Positions 16,929 to 24,911 of a stretch of DNA of 64,000 nt are shown here, in pieces. This DNA comes from Clostridium sp. E02 (GTDB lineage Bacteria; Bacillota; Clostridia; Lachnospirales; Lachnospiraceae), in contig NZ_RJLQ01000008.1 of NCBI RefSeq assembly GCF_003833015.1, forward strand, positions 62,001 through 126,000. Direction: 5' to 3'. The stretch's first letter is position 1; each line of letters begins with the position of its first letter. The notes beneath the pieces were generated by a model, which saw only the letters and a list, made by a program, of their open reading frames with translations, had not been told where the DNA came from and searched no databases. The position numbers and the translations under genes are program-made.

Positions 16929-18752
16929 TTATTTAACAACAACTCTAGTTGTTACCTTCCTAAGTTCTGGGTTTAAATCCCGTTCTGGCGAAAGGGAAAA
17001 TACCGGATTGCCCGTTATATCAAAATGGACCCTGTGAATTCCTGAGCATCGGAGATGATCCTTTAAAGATTCCACCCCATGATAAGCAATCATCAAATTA
17101 CCTTCCGGATCTACAAAAAAGGAATTATGACCTGGGCCATATCTGTGCTCCAAAGAATAATAAGAAAGTACCGGTGTACTGCTTTTATTCCAGTTCTCTG
17201 GGTTTAATAGATCGTCCCCTGTATGTGCTTTTAAAAGTCCCAATGCATAAGTATAACCATTGGCAGCACCACCGGAATAGGTAACGAAAACAGTTTTATC
17301 CGTTACAAATGCATAGGGTCCCTCGTTGTTAATGGTTCCTTCCACATTTTCCCAACCATAAAGGGGGCGGGATATTAACACCGGATCGTTGGTTAACTGC
17401 CATGGTTTCTCTTCCTCTACGGTGGCGATATAAAGCATAGAGCCAGTATCTAAATCCGTACCAATCCATTCTCGGTAAGACCATATCAGATACGAGACAC
17501 CCCTTACCTTTAAATAAGTCATATCCAAAGTAATTCCCTTATCTGTCAGCCATGATCCATCTCTTTTCTGTATTCTTATGGGTTTTTCCCAGCCGTTTTC
17601 ATCCAGAATTGATCCCTCTTTTTTTAGCTTCATCAAGTGACACTGAGGGGCCCACTTTTTTCCACCAACTGCGAACAGGATATAAAGCTCACTGCCAATC
17701 ATATGAAACTCCGGCGCCCAAAACGTCTGTATGAAATCATTTTCTTCATTGTAATCAAGAATCAGATGATGCTTCGTATCCTCATGAAAAAGTTCCTCCG
17801 GAGTATCTGCCTGGCGAACGAAAAGACCCACATCATTTAAATTATCATTGGTTGAGATAAAATAATATTTTCCTTTCCACGGGAAAACAACTGGATCTGC
17901 AAAGCCTTTTGTAAGGGGAAATGGATACTTCCTGTCTGTTACCATCCCATGAATCATATATTCCCCTGGTTGGTTAAAATCTACCGTGTTTTGATCCCAA
18001 CAGATTAATTTGGACACACTAGACCCATCCGAATACAGAGCCGTTGCATGGATCTGGTTTAGATCTTCCTCAGAGGAAATCTCTACCCTATCAGAAACGA
18101 GAATTTCTGTATTTTTGACAGGTCTCCATTTCCGTACAATCCGATCGCAGAATTTACTTGTTATTTTCATGCAATTGCCAGGAACTGCGCCTTCTAACCC
18201 ACTGACCTTAAAAGGTTCTATCCTACCAGAGGCTGGTTTGGGAACAGAAATCTCTGCAGGTTTGATTATATCTGAAGTAGTATTATGAAACAGGTTGCCT
18301 TCTTTATCTTCCCATAAAATTTCATAAAGACCTAATGTCTCATGATACTGACACGATACACGCCCTATCGAACGGTCCGTCCCCAGATTTATGTGTCCCT
18401 TTTCCTGAAATTCAATAAAATCTTTTGTAGTCCAGACGAAAACACCACCAAGACTTTCTTCGTCTGTACTTCCGTCCTCATTCACGCGAATTGCCAGAAT
18501 TCCATAGGTGTCGTCAGACATCTCAAATACCCATGGATTTTTTAACCCCTTTGGGCAAATGGTATTGTTCTCTCGAATCACAGCGTTTGCAAACAGGATT
18601 CCATAATTCCGATTTAAAGCCTGATAGCCTATTCCATCTCTGCTCCATGCAAAGTGAATGCTTCGTGCCAGTCCAGCTGGATACCGTTCCTTGTCTGGCT
18701 GACGGGTATAGATAAGTAGCTCTGCCCCTTTTTGTCTATAAATCTCCTTCAT
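16929..18752 (-). CDS. Multidomain cytoplasmic GH43 with N-terminal propeller-like and Ig-like modules
   Basis: 607 aa, no signal peptide. Residues about 1-170 look like a propeller fragment without catalytic residues (LLIYTRQPDKE, IHFAWSRDGIGYQALN, GVFVWTTKDFIEF). Residues about 220-275 are a bacterial Ig-like domain (HATALYSDGSSVSKLICWDQ, PGEYMIHGMV). Residues about 280-595 are a GH43 domain with Asp286 (GFADPVVFPWKGKYYF), Asp410 (GITLDMTYL) and Glu477 (NNEGPYAF), plus RYGPGHNSFFVDPEG. The first 600 residues of the 1084-aa protein at 35330 align to this protein with both catalytic aspartates at the same positions. Followed upstream in the transcript by AraC. Arabinofuranosidase or xylosidase activity is inferred. 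Confidence 0.87.
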   Translation of the reverse strand: MKEIYRQKGAELLIYTRQPDKERYPAGLARSIHFAWSRDGIGYQALNRNYGILFANAVIRENNTICPKGLKNPWVFEMSDDTYGILAIRVNEDGSTDEESLGGVFVWTTKDFIEFQEKGHINLGTDRSIGRVSCQYHETLGLYEILWEDKEGNLFHNTTSDIIKPAEISVPKPASGRIEPFKVSGLEGAVPGNCMKITSKFCDRIVRKWRPVKNTEILVSDRVEISSEEDLNQIHATALYSDGSSVSKLICWDQNTVDFNQPGEYMIHGMVTDRKYPFPLTKGFADPVVFPWKGKYYFISTNDNLNDVGLFVRQADTPEELFHEDTKHHLILDYNEENDFIQTFWAPEFHMIGSELYILFAVGGKKWAPQCHLMKLKKEGSILDENGWEKPIRIQKRDGSWLTDKGITLDMTYLKVRGVSYLIWSYREWIGTDLDTGSMLYIATVEEEKPWQLTNDPVLISRPLYGWENVEGTINNEGPYAFVTDKTVFVTYSGGAANGYTYALGLLKAHTGDDLLNPENWNKSSTPVLSYYSLEHRYGPGHNSFFVDPEGNLMIAYHGVESLKDHLRCSGIHRVHFDITGNPVFSLSPERDLNPELRKVTTRVVVK

Positions 18753-18769
18753 TTATCTTCTCCTCCTTT

Positions 18770-19624
18770 TTAAACCCATTCTCGCCTTTTCCTTCTATAT
18801 TCCATGGGGGACTCCCCTACAACTTTGCGAAATACTTTACAGAAATAGTTCCCATTGGAAAAACCATTTTCTTTCGCAATTTTATCCATCCCGTAATCTG
18901 TATTTAATAGATGATTCATTGCATTTTGTATTCTTACGTTTGTCAAATATTGGACCGGTGTAATTCCTGTCTTTTTCCGAAACGTTCTGCTAAAATGAGA
19001 GGGTGACACCCCCATTTCCGCAGATAAGGATTCCACACCTTCCAGATCTGAAAAGCCTTCCTTCATAAGACGCTTCGCCCGTTCAACCAAAGAGCTGTTC
19101 TTTTCTGTTCCCGGATGTTCCAGTTCGCGTAGGAGTGCACTTAGAAAATGATACAGCAATTCTCCTCCTTCATACTTTTCAAGTCGATATCCAGAGATAA
19201 TCTTTTCCTGGATCGCCATTGCAATTCGCAGGGGTTCACTCCCTTTCCAGAGAGAAAAGGGGCTTCCTCCCAGGCGTTCCACTTTTTCAATAAAAGGGAA
19301 CGCCGCAATTCCAGAGAAATGAATGTATAAAAATTCCCATTCCTGTTCCCCCACTTTAGGCAGAAAATATCGGCTGTCTTCCGGAACAGAGACCAAAAAA
19401 CCATGTTCCTCTGTCATTTCATAAGATTGTCCATTTTTTAAAAAGCAGCCTTTTCCTCGAAGTGTATACTGGAACACATACCCTTCATAGCCAGGTCTTA
19501 ACCGATTGTTATAATCGTAAGACTCGTTTCTTCTGCATTCAATCCCTCCATCCAATAAAAGCAAAGGGCTGTCGTTCCTATCATCTGTATCCAACACTCC
19601 ATAAATTCCTCTTTGATATTCCAT
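18770..19624 (-). CDS. AraC-family regulator
   Basis: 284 aa. An N-terminal cupin-like sugar-binding half (GYVFQYTLRGKGCFLKNGQSYEM, FLYIHFSGIAAFPF) is followed by a C-terminal double helix-turn-helix (VESLSAEMGVSPSHFSRTFRKKTGITPVQYLTNVRIQNAMNHLL, then MDKIAKENGFSNGNYFCKVFRKVVGESPMEYRRK). ATG 19624 is used rather than the preceding TTG. It lies 17 bases before the GH43 gene it presumably co-regulates, and diverges from GH27. A pair of 12-bp direct repeats in the intergenic region is its probable binding site. Confidence 0.93.
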   Translation of the reverse strand: MEYQRGIYGVLDTDDRNDSPLLLLDGGIECRRNESYDYNNRLRPGYEGYVFQYTLRGKGCFLKNGQSYEMTEEHGFLVSVPEDSRYFLPKVGEQEWEFLYIHFSGIAAFPFIEKVERLGGSPFSLWKGSEPLRIAMAIQEKIISGYRLEKYEGGELLYHFLSALLRELEHPGTEKNSSLVERAKRLMKEGFSDLEGVESLSAEMGVSPSHFSRTFRKKTGITPVQYLTNVRIQNAMNHLLNTDYGMDKIAKENGFSNGNYFCKVFRKVVGESPMEYRRKRREWV

Positions 19625-19656
19625 CAAATTTTTACCCTCAAAAGATCAAATTTTTA
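19623..19656. repeat. Direct repeats, probable AraC binding site
   Basis: ATCAAATTTTTA occurs at 19623-19634 and again at 19645-19656, 22 bp apart (two helical turns). The second copy ends two bases before the expected -35 position of the GH27 promoter, the geometry of AraC-type activation. The first copy overlaps the araC start codon, which would allow autoregulation. Confidence 0.7.
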
Positions 19657-19681
19657 TTCTTCCTATTCTTCCAGACTCCTA

Positions 19682-19687
19682 TATAAT
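19682..19687 (+). promoter_or_regulatory. -10 of the GH27 promoter
   Basis: TATAAT without a recognisable -35 (CTTCCT lies at the expected position, 19659-19664). A weak -35 next to a direct repeat fits an activator-dependent promoter. Confidence 0.55.
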
Positions 19688-19725
19688 AGAAGGATCAATA
19701 CAACCTATCTAAAAGGAGGATTTTC

Positions 19726-21030
19726 ATGTACAAAAATGATTTTGCCCCATATCCACCCATGGGATGGAACAGTTATGATTATTATGACACAACCGTAACA
19801 GAGGCAGAGATAAAAGCCAACGCCGATTACATGGCGTCCCATCTTAAGTCATTCGGCTGGCAGTACATCATCATAGATATTCAGTGGTACGCAAAAGATG
19901 CAGGCTCCATGCGCAGCAAATTCCAATACATCCCCTTCTCTCCACTCAACATGGATGAGTACTCCCGGCTCCTTCCAGATCCAGAACGATTCCCCTCTAG
20001 CAGAAACGGAGCGGGATTCGCTCCCTTGGCAGATTATATTCATCGTCTTGGTCTTAAATTTGGTATCCATATTATGCGGGGAATTCCACGGATTGCAGCC
20101 CATCTTCACGGAACCATCAAAGGAACAAACGTCACGGCTGATATGGCGGCAGATCCTTCTTCTATCTGCGGCTGGAACCCTGATATGTATGGAGTTAAAA
20201 ACACTCCAGCGGGTCAGGCATACTACGATTCTCTCTTGGAACTTTACAGTTCTTGGGGCGTGGATTTCATAAAATGTGATGATATTTGTAATACCAATCT
20301 ATACCCGAGAGCACCCTATTCAGCAAGATATGAAATTGAGATGCTGGCGGCTGCAATCAGTCGGTGCGGACGCCCCATAACCTTGTCTCTGTCCCCTGGA
20401 CCCGCTCTGATTGAACAGGCCTGGCATTATGAGACGTATGCTAACATGTGGCGGATTACCGATGATTTCTGGGATTGTTGGGACTCTTTGAAACATATGT
20501 TCACGCGCTGTGAATTATGGCAAAACCATGTAAAAAAAGGCTGTTATCCAGATTGTGACATGCTTCCCATTGGGATGGTGGGCAAAGGCTTCGGGGAGGA
20601 ACGTAAAACCCGATTTACCAAAGAAGAACAGCGTACTATGATAACACTCTGGTGCCTGTTTGGTTCTCCACTGATGTTAGGAGCAGAATTGACTAAACTG
20701 GATGACTTTACCCTTTCCCTTCTTACCAACAAAAGAGTTCTAGATCTCCTTGATCCCAAATGCTGTCCCCACCAAGTTTCGAAAAATGACTCACAAGTGG
20801 TTTGGACCGCAAGGAACGAGGAAGAAAACACCCTATACACTGCACTCTTTAATATAAGCGATCAGGAAACAGAATTAGCGATTCCAGTGACCGACCTTAC
20901 TTTATTGGAAGCAGAAGCTGCACTCATAGATCTTTGGTCAGGAGAGGATTTTTCCCATCCCATCAATACAATTCAATGCATCCTTCCTCCTCACAGCTGC
21001 AGACTTTACCAGGTTTTACCAATGAAGTAA
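19726..21030 (+). CDS. GH27-family alpha-galactosidase-like enzyme
   Basis: 434 aa, cytoplasmic. (beta/alpha)8 barrel of family 27: PPMGWNSYDYY start, nucleophile Asp185 in WGVDFIKCDD, acid/base Asp247 in MWRITDDFWDCW, substrate Arg243, and LWCLFGSPLMLGAEL before the small C-terminal beta-domain. The position where classical alpha-galactosidases have two adjacent aspartates (IDDxW) reads YIIIDIQWY, Asp51-Ile52, so pocket contacts to the sugar C4/C6 side differ. Family 27 also includes alpha-N-acetylgalactosaminidases and beta-L-arabinopyranosidases, and the hemicellulose setting makes the last worth considering. AAGGAGG precedes the ATG. Probably AraC-activated. Confidence 0.85.
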   Translation: MYKNDFAPYPPMGWNSYDYYDTTVTEAEIKANADYMASHLKSFGWQYIIIDIQWYAKDAGSMRSKFQYIPFSPLNMDEYSRLLPDPERFPSSRNGAGFAPLADYIHRLGLKFGIHIMRGIPRIAAHLHGTIKGTNVTADMAADPSSICGWNPDMYGVKNTPAGQAYYDSLLELYSSWGVDFIKCDDICNTNLYPRAPYSARYEIEMLAAAISRCGRPITLSLSPGPALIEQAWHYETYANMWRITDDFWDCWDSLKHMFTRCELWQNHVKKGCYPDCDMLPIGMVGKGFGEERKTRFTKEEQRTMITLWCLFGSPLMLGAELTKLDDFTLSLLTNKRVLDLLDPKCCPHQVSKNDSQVVWTARNEEENTLYTALFNISDQETELAIPVTDLTLLEAEAALIDLWSGEDFSHPINTIQCILPPHSCRLYQVLPMK

Positions 21031-21039
21031 CATTGATAA

Positions 21040-21080
21040 CCATAAGCCACTGCCAAATGGTGGCTTATGGTTTATTCTAT
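21040..21080 (+). terminator. Terminator after GH27
   Basis: Perfect 11-bp stem CCATAAGCCAC / GTGGCTTATGG at 21040-21070 with a 9-base loop, followed by TTTATTCTAT. The hairpin is symmetrical and also follows the convergent GH43 gene, whose stop is at 21082. Confidence 0.85.
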
Positions 21081-21081
21081 A

Positions 21082-22587
21082 TTAATCCGTATAATGATAT
21101 TGGAAATCCATGAAATCAGCGATTCCGCCTGTCTGCTTGGTGGAATAAAGATATAAACCAGCTCTGCACCCAGTAAAGTGATCCAATTTAAAATATAGTT
21201 TTTGTGTTATTCCAAGTTTTTTCCATTCTGATCCAGACAAATAGTAAAATTCAACTTCATCTTTCATCTGCTGGAAATTGGCTACAAGTTTAAGAGTCAC
21301 AGTTTCCTGATTGACCGGAATACGTGCATATTCCTTTCCCTGATCCCCTTCTTGCCTGCCAATCATAACCAAATACCGTCCCCATTCTTCTCGCTTCATT
21401 CCAATCAATCCAAAACACCCCTGTAATGCGCAAAGTCCAGCATAGTCTCCAGGTTTTAATTGACTTCCATCTAACGTAACAATAATTTCACACCCAGGAA
21501 ACTTCATTCGCTGTGTCAACGTATTAACTGCTTGTTCCAATCTATCAGATATCTTACCAGATTGAATCCGGTATGCACCGGGTCTTTGCGTAACAGACCA
21601 TAGACGCGAATCCGGTTCATGATTAAATTCCCAAACATCTTTTAGTTTGACGTTTTGGTCTCCGCTTTTCGGGTAATGAAAATCATCACTGCTGTATAAT
21701 GGTTTATATTTATAATCTGGTCTTGTACTTTTTGTAACAATGGTATCTGGCACCTTTCCGCCAATGCCGAAAACAGGAAAATCATCCTTCCAGGTTACTG
21801 GTACAAGAACTGGAATCCGTCCAACCGCTCCCCGATCCTGAAAGAGAATGCCATACCATTCCCCGTCTGGTGTGTCTACAATTCCACCTTGAGCTACTCC
21901 TTGGTTTCGATAGCCGATATCATCTCTTAGCACATCGCGTCCTCTAAACTCTCCTTCCAGAGAATCCGAAACAAATGCCGCCTGAGTCCGAAACCATCCA
22001 TACCCTGGAGAATGGATGAGAAACACATAATATTTCCCATTGATTTTATAAATATGGGCTCCTTCATACCCTAAGGTGTATTTCCCGGTCTCTTTTATAA
22101 TCACTCGGTTTAAACCTCCCGCTTTGGGTCCGCTTAAATCAGATTTTAGTTCCGTTAGATGAATTTGAGTCCCTCCATACACAAGGAACACCCGGTTTTC
22201 ATCAAACAAAAGGGAACAATCATGGTAAAACCCTTTTATATTTTGTTTCTCCCAGGGTCCTTCCACATTTTGTGCCGTATAAAGGTAAGTCTTACCAGTA
22301 TCATTGGCTACAAATAAGACATAGAATGTGTGATTATGATACCGTATAGTAGCTGCCCACATTCCTTTCCCATATATGTTACTGTCTCCCGATAAAGTCT
22401 GTCCTTTGGTACTGTCCAACTTATCATAAATATGACTTGCAATCTCCCAATGGATCAAATCGAAGGAACGAAGTATAACTCCTCCCGGCATAAAATGCAT
22501 GGTAGTGCTTACCATATAATAGGTGTCCCCAACGCGGATCACATCTGGATCTGGAAAATCCCCTTTTAAAATCGGATTGACGCTCAT
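21082..22587 (-). CDS. GH43 beta-xylosidase / alpha-arabinofuranosidase with C-terminal beta-sandwich
   Basis: 501 aa, cytoplasmic. GH43 propeller at about 1-300: base Asp13 (DFPDPDVIRVGDTYYMVSTT), modulator Asp123 (YHDCSLLFDENR), acid Glu175 (LGYEGAHIYKINGKYYVF), plus GVAQGGIVDTPDGEWYGILFQD. Residues about 305-500 form the concanavalin-like domain usual in this subgroup (WEFNHEPDSRLWSVTQRPGAYRI, GLIGMKREEWGRYLVMIGRQ). The layout matches xylan side-chain or xylo-oligosaccharide enzymes of the GH43_12 kind; the subgroup assignment is from memory of motifs. Last gene of the xylan importer operon, ending against the GH27 terminator. Confidence 0.88.
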   Translation of the reverse strand: MSVNPILKGDFPDPDVIRVGDTYYMVSTTMHFMPGGVILRSFDLIHWEIASHIYDKLDSTKGQTLSGDSNIYGKGMWAATIRYHNHTFYVLFVANDTGKTYLYTAQNVEGPWEKQNIKGFYHDCSLLFDENRVFLVYGGTQIHLTELKSDLSGPKAGGLNRVIIKETGKYTLGYEGAHIYKINGKYYVFLIHSPGYGWFRTQAAFVSDSLEGEFRGRDVLRDDIGYRNQGVAQGGIVDTPDGEWYGILFQDRGAVGRIPVLVPVTWKDDFPVFGIGGKVPDTIVTKSTRPDYKYKPLYSSDDFHYPKSGDQNVKLKDVWEFNHEPDSRLWSVTQRPGAYRIQSGKISDRLEQAVNTLTQRMKFPGCEIIVTLDGSQLKPGDYAGLCALQGCFGLIGMKREEWGRYLVMIGRQEGDQGKEYARIPVNQETVTLKLVANFQQMKDEVEFYYLSGSEWKKLGITQKLYFKLDHFTGCRAGLYLYSTKQTGGIADFMDFQYHYTD

Positions 22588-22636
22588 ACCTTTAATCCCC
22601 TTTCCTTACATTACAGCTAGATCTTGCTCTCTATAA

Positions 22637-23803
22637 TTATCGTTTATAATTTCCCAGAGTAATTTCTGTATCTGAAAAGTTATCAACGGAATGACTTTTT
22701 TCATGAAAGCGAATGGCATTCTTTAAAAGCCCCTCAAAAGTATAATATTCATCATCAGCCAGAATGGGAAGTCCCACTTGTTGTTTGGAACAGCCAGCTT
22801 TGTAAATAGCAGTGATCAGTTCCACTGTTTTTCTTCCATCTACACCGGTAATCATAGGTCTTTTCCCCGCTTCCAAAGCACTTAATACATCATCAATCTC
22901 TCCGGTATGACCTTCGTATGTAAGATCCGGGATCTTCTTATATGTCTCTTCTATTTGTTTCATGAGATCCTGATTTCCATCTTTCATTCCAAACCCATTG
23001 GATCTTGTTTTTTCTGCCTTCAAATCCCAGGGTGCTGAAATTTTAGCATCGGCGCACTGAAGTTCTACTCCCTGCTGCTCTCCATGATGAACCACAGAAC
23101 TAGTTACCTGAGCCATACTACCATCCTGGTATTTCAGCACAGCCAGAGATAGGTCCTCAACTTCCGAATGATCATGCATCACATTGGTAAGCATTGCCAT
23201 TACCTCCACTGGCATCTTCCCTTCGATCCAATTCAGCATATCAATATGATGAACCGCATGATTGAGTGTCGGCCCGCCCCCTTCCTTTTCCCAGGTTCCT
23301 CTCCACCATAAATCATAATAACAGTCTCCCCTCCACCATAGGGAATTAATATGGGCACAGCATAATTTCCCCGCCAGTTTGCTGTCATATACTTGTTTCA
23401 ATTTATGGATTTCATTCCGAAATCTATTTTGCGCTACACATGCCATAATTACCTGGTTTCTTTCTTCTGCCTCTAACATCGCATCGCATTCTGCCAGGCA
23501 AGTTGCCATGGGTTTTTCTACCAGCACATGGCAGCCAGCGTCCATGGAGTGAATGGCTATTTCTGCATGAACATAGGGCGGCGTACATACATGAACCATA
23601 TTGATTGGAATTCCAGAATCCAGCATCTTCTGGTGATCATCAAAAATCTCACAATCCAAGTGATGTTTTTCCTTTAACGCTTCTGCTTTCTCTGGGTAAA
23701 TATCACACAAGGCAACCACCTTACATCGTTCTGGAAATTTTGACAATGCTTCCAAATGTGCCACAGAGATATTACCAGTTCCTACAATTGCTACCTGTAT
23801 CAT
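22637..23803 (-). CDS. Gfo/Idh/MocA-family oxidoreductase
   Basis: 388 aa NAD(P)-dependent sugar dehydrogenase type. Rossmann motif GTGNISVAHLEAL at about 8-20 and the family EKP motif in HVLVEKPMATCLAECDAM; the catalytic-region segment GGPTLNHAVHHIDMLNWI follows the pattern D/N-xxxH. It starts one base past the stop of the next Gfo/Idh/MocA gene. Members oxidise or reduce sugars, inositols and their acids; the substrate here is unknown. Placement in a xylan operon suggests handling an unusual pentose, uronate or sugar acid. Confidence 0.88.
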   Translation of the reverse strand: MIQVAIVGTGNISVAHLEALSKFPERCKVVALCDIYPEKAEALKEKHHLDCEIFDDHQKMLDSGIPINMVHVCTPPYVHAEIAIHSMDAGCHVLVEKPMATCLAECDAMLEAEERNQVIMACVAQNRFRNEIHKLKQVYDSKLAGKLCCAHINSLWWRGDCYYDLWWRGTWEKEGGGPTLNHAVHHIDMLNWIEGKMPVEVMAMLTNVMHDHSEVEDLSLAVLKYQDGSMAQVTSSVVHHGEQQGVELQCADAKISAPWDLKAEKTRSNGFGMKDGNQDLMKQIEETYKKIPDLTYEGHTGEIDDVLSALEAGKRPMITGVDGRKTVELITAIYKAGCSKQQVGLPILADDEYYTFEGLLKNAIRFHEKSHSVDNFSDTEITLGNYKR

Positions 23804-23804
23804 T

Positions 23805-24911
23805 TTACACGGTCGCTCCTTCCCTGTTATAGTGGATCTCTACTGCCTGGTTCTCTGCTCTGACACATAATTCTGCTGCTTTCAATGCATGTTCTTGTGT
23901 CATGGCATGCTCTGTCCGGTGGATGCAATCTAATATTAGCTGACCAAAGAACGGATATCCTACTTTTCCTGTCACTTCAAAATGCTGTTCCCCATTATGA
24001 TTCACCAAAAATACATGATCCGCACTACCATCATGCATTCCAATATTTACGTATTTTCTAAGTTCGATATACCCCTCCGTCCCCAGTATAAACGTCCTGC
24101 CATCTCCCCAGGTTGATAATCCATCTGGAGTAAACCAATCCACCCGAAAATGCTGCGTTGCTCCATTGTCTCCTAGCAGCACAGCATCTCCAAAATCTTC
24201 CAGTTCGGGATGATCTGGATGCCCAAAATTCCCAACCTGAGAATATTGTACTTTTGCATCTTTGACTCCACAGAAGTAGAGAAATTGTTCAATCTGATGG
24301 CTGCCGATATCACACAAGATTCCTCCATACTGTTCTTTTTTAAAAAACCAATCCGGCCGTCCTTTTGGATCTCCCACCCGGTGTGGTCCGAATCCATCAA
24401 TATGTATGGGTGTACCAATGGCTCCCTGTTCAATTAACTGCCCTGCAAATACGGCCGCTTCTACATGAATTCGTTCGCTATAATAAACCATGTACTTCTT
24501 ACCTGTACGTTTCACCATTTCTTTGACTTCTTCCAACTGCCTTAAAGTCGTTAATGGTGCTTTATCGGTAAAATAATCCTTGCCGGCTGCCATAACCCTT
24601 AGCCCAAGGCTGGCACGCAAGCTGGTGACGGCCGCACTACAGACCAGTTTTACCTCTGGATCATTAAGGATCTCCTCTTCAGACTGCGCTGCTTTTGCTT
24701 CTGGAAATGCTTTTATAAAACCAGCTATTTTTCCTGGGTCCTTATCATAAACCCATTTTACCGAGGCTCCTGCCTCTGTCAGCCCATTGCACATCCCATA
24801 GATATGTCCATGGTCCAGTGCAATGGCTGCAATCTTAAATTCTCCTTTTAATACAACTGGATCTGGCTTCCCTTTAGGGGCGTAATTCATTCCATCATTT
24901 TTGTTCTTCAT
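23805..24911 (-). CDS. Divergent Gfo/Idh/MocA-family oxidoreductase
   Basis: 368 aa. The dinucleotide-binding loop is unusual: where GxGxxG is expected the sequence reads IAALDHGHIYGMCNGL-like (IAAIALDHGHIYGM). The EKP motif is DKAP, keeping the lysine (YFTDKAPLTTLRQLEEV). GGILCDIGSHQIEQFLYFCG supplies the D-xxxH pair. The start overlaps the end of GH31 by 17 bases and its AAAGGAG lies inside that gene. Adjacent to a second Gfo/Idh/MocA gene, so the two may form a heteromer or act in sequence. Function unknown. Confidence 0.85.
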   Translation of the reverse strand: MKNKNDGMNYAPKGKPDPVVLKGEFKIAAIALDHGHIYGMCNGLTEAGASVKWVYDKDPGKIAGFIKAFPEAKAAQSEEEILNDPEVKLVCSAAVTSLRASLGLRVMAAGKDYFTDKAPLTTLRQLEEVKEMVKRTGKKYMVYYSERIHVEAAVFAGQLIEQGAIGTPIHIDGFGPHRVGDPKGRPDWFFKKEQYGGILCDIGSHQIEQFLYFCGVKDAKVQYSQVGNFGHPDHPELEDFGDAVLLGDNGATQHFRVDWFTPDGLSTWGDGRTFILGTEGYIELRKYVNIGMHDGSADHVFLVNHNGEQHFEVTGKVGYPFFGQLILDCIHRTEHAMTQEHALKAAELCVRAENQAVEIHYNREGATV

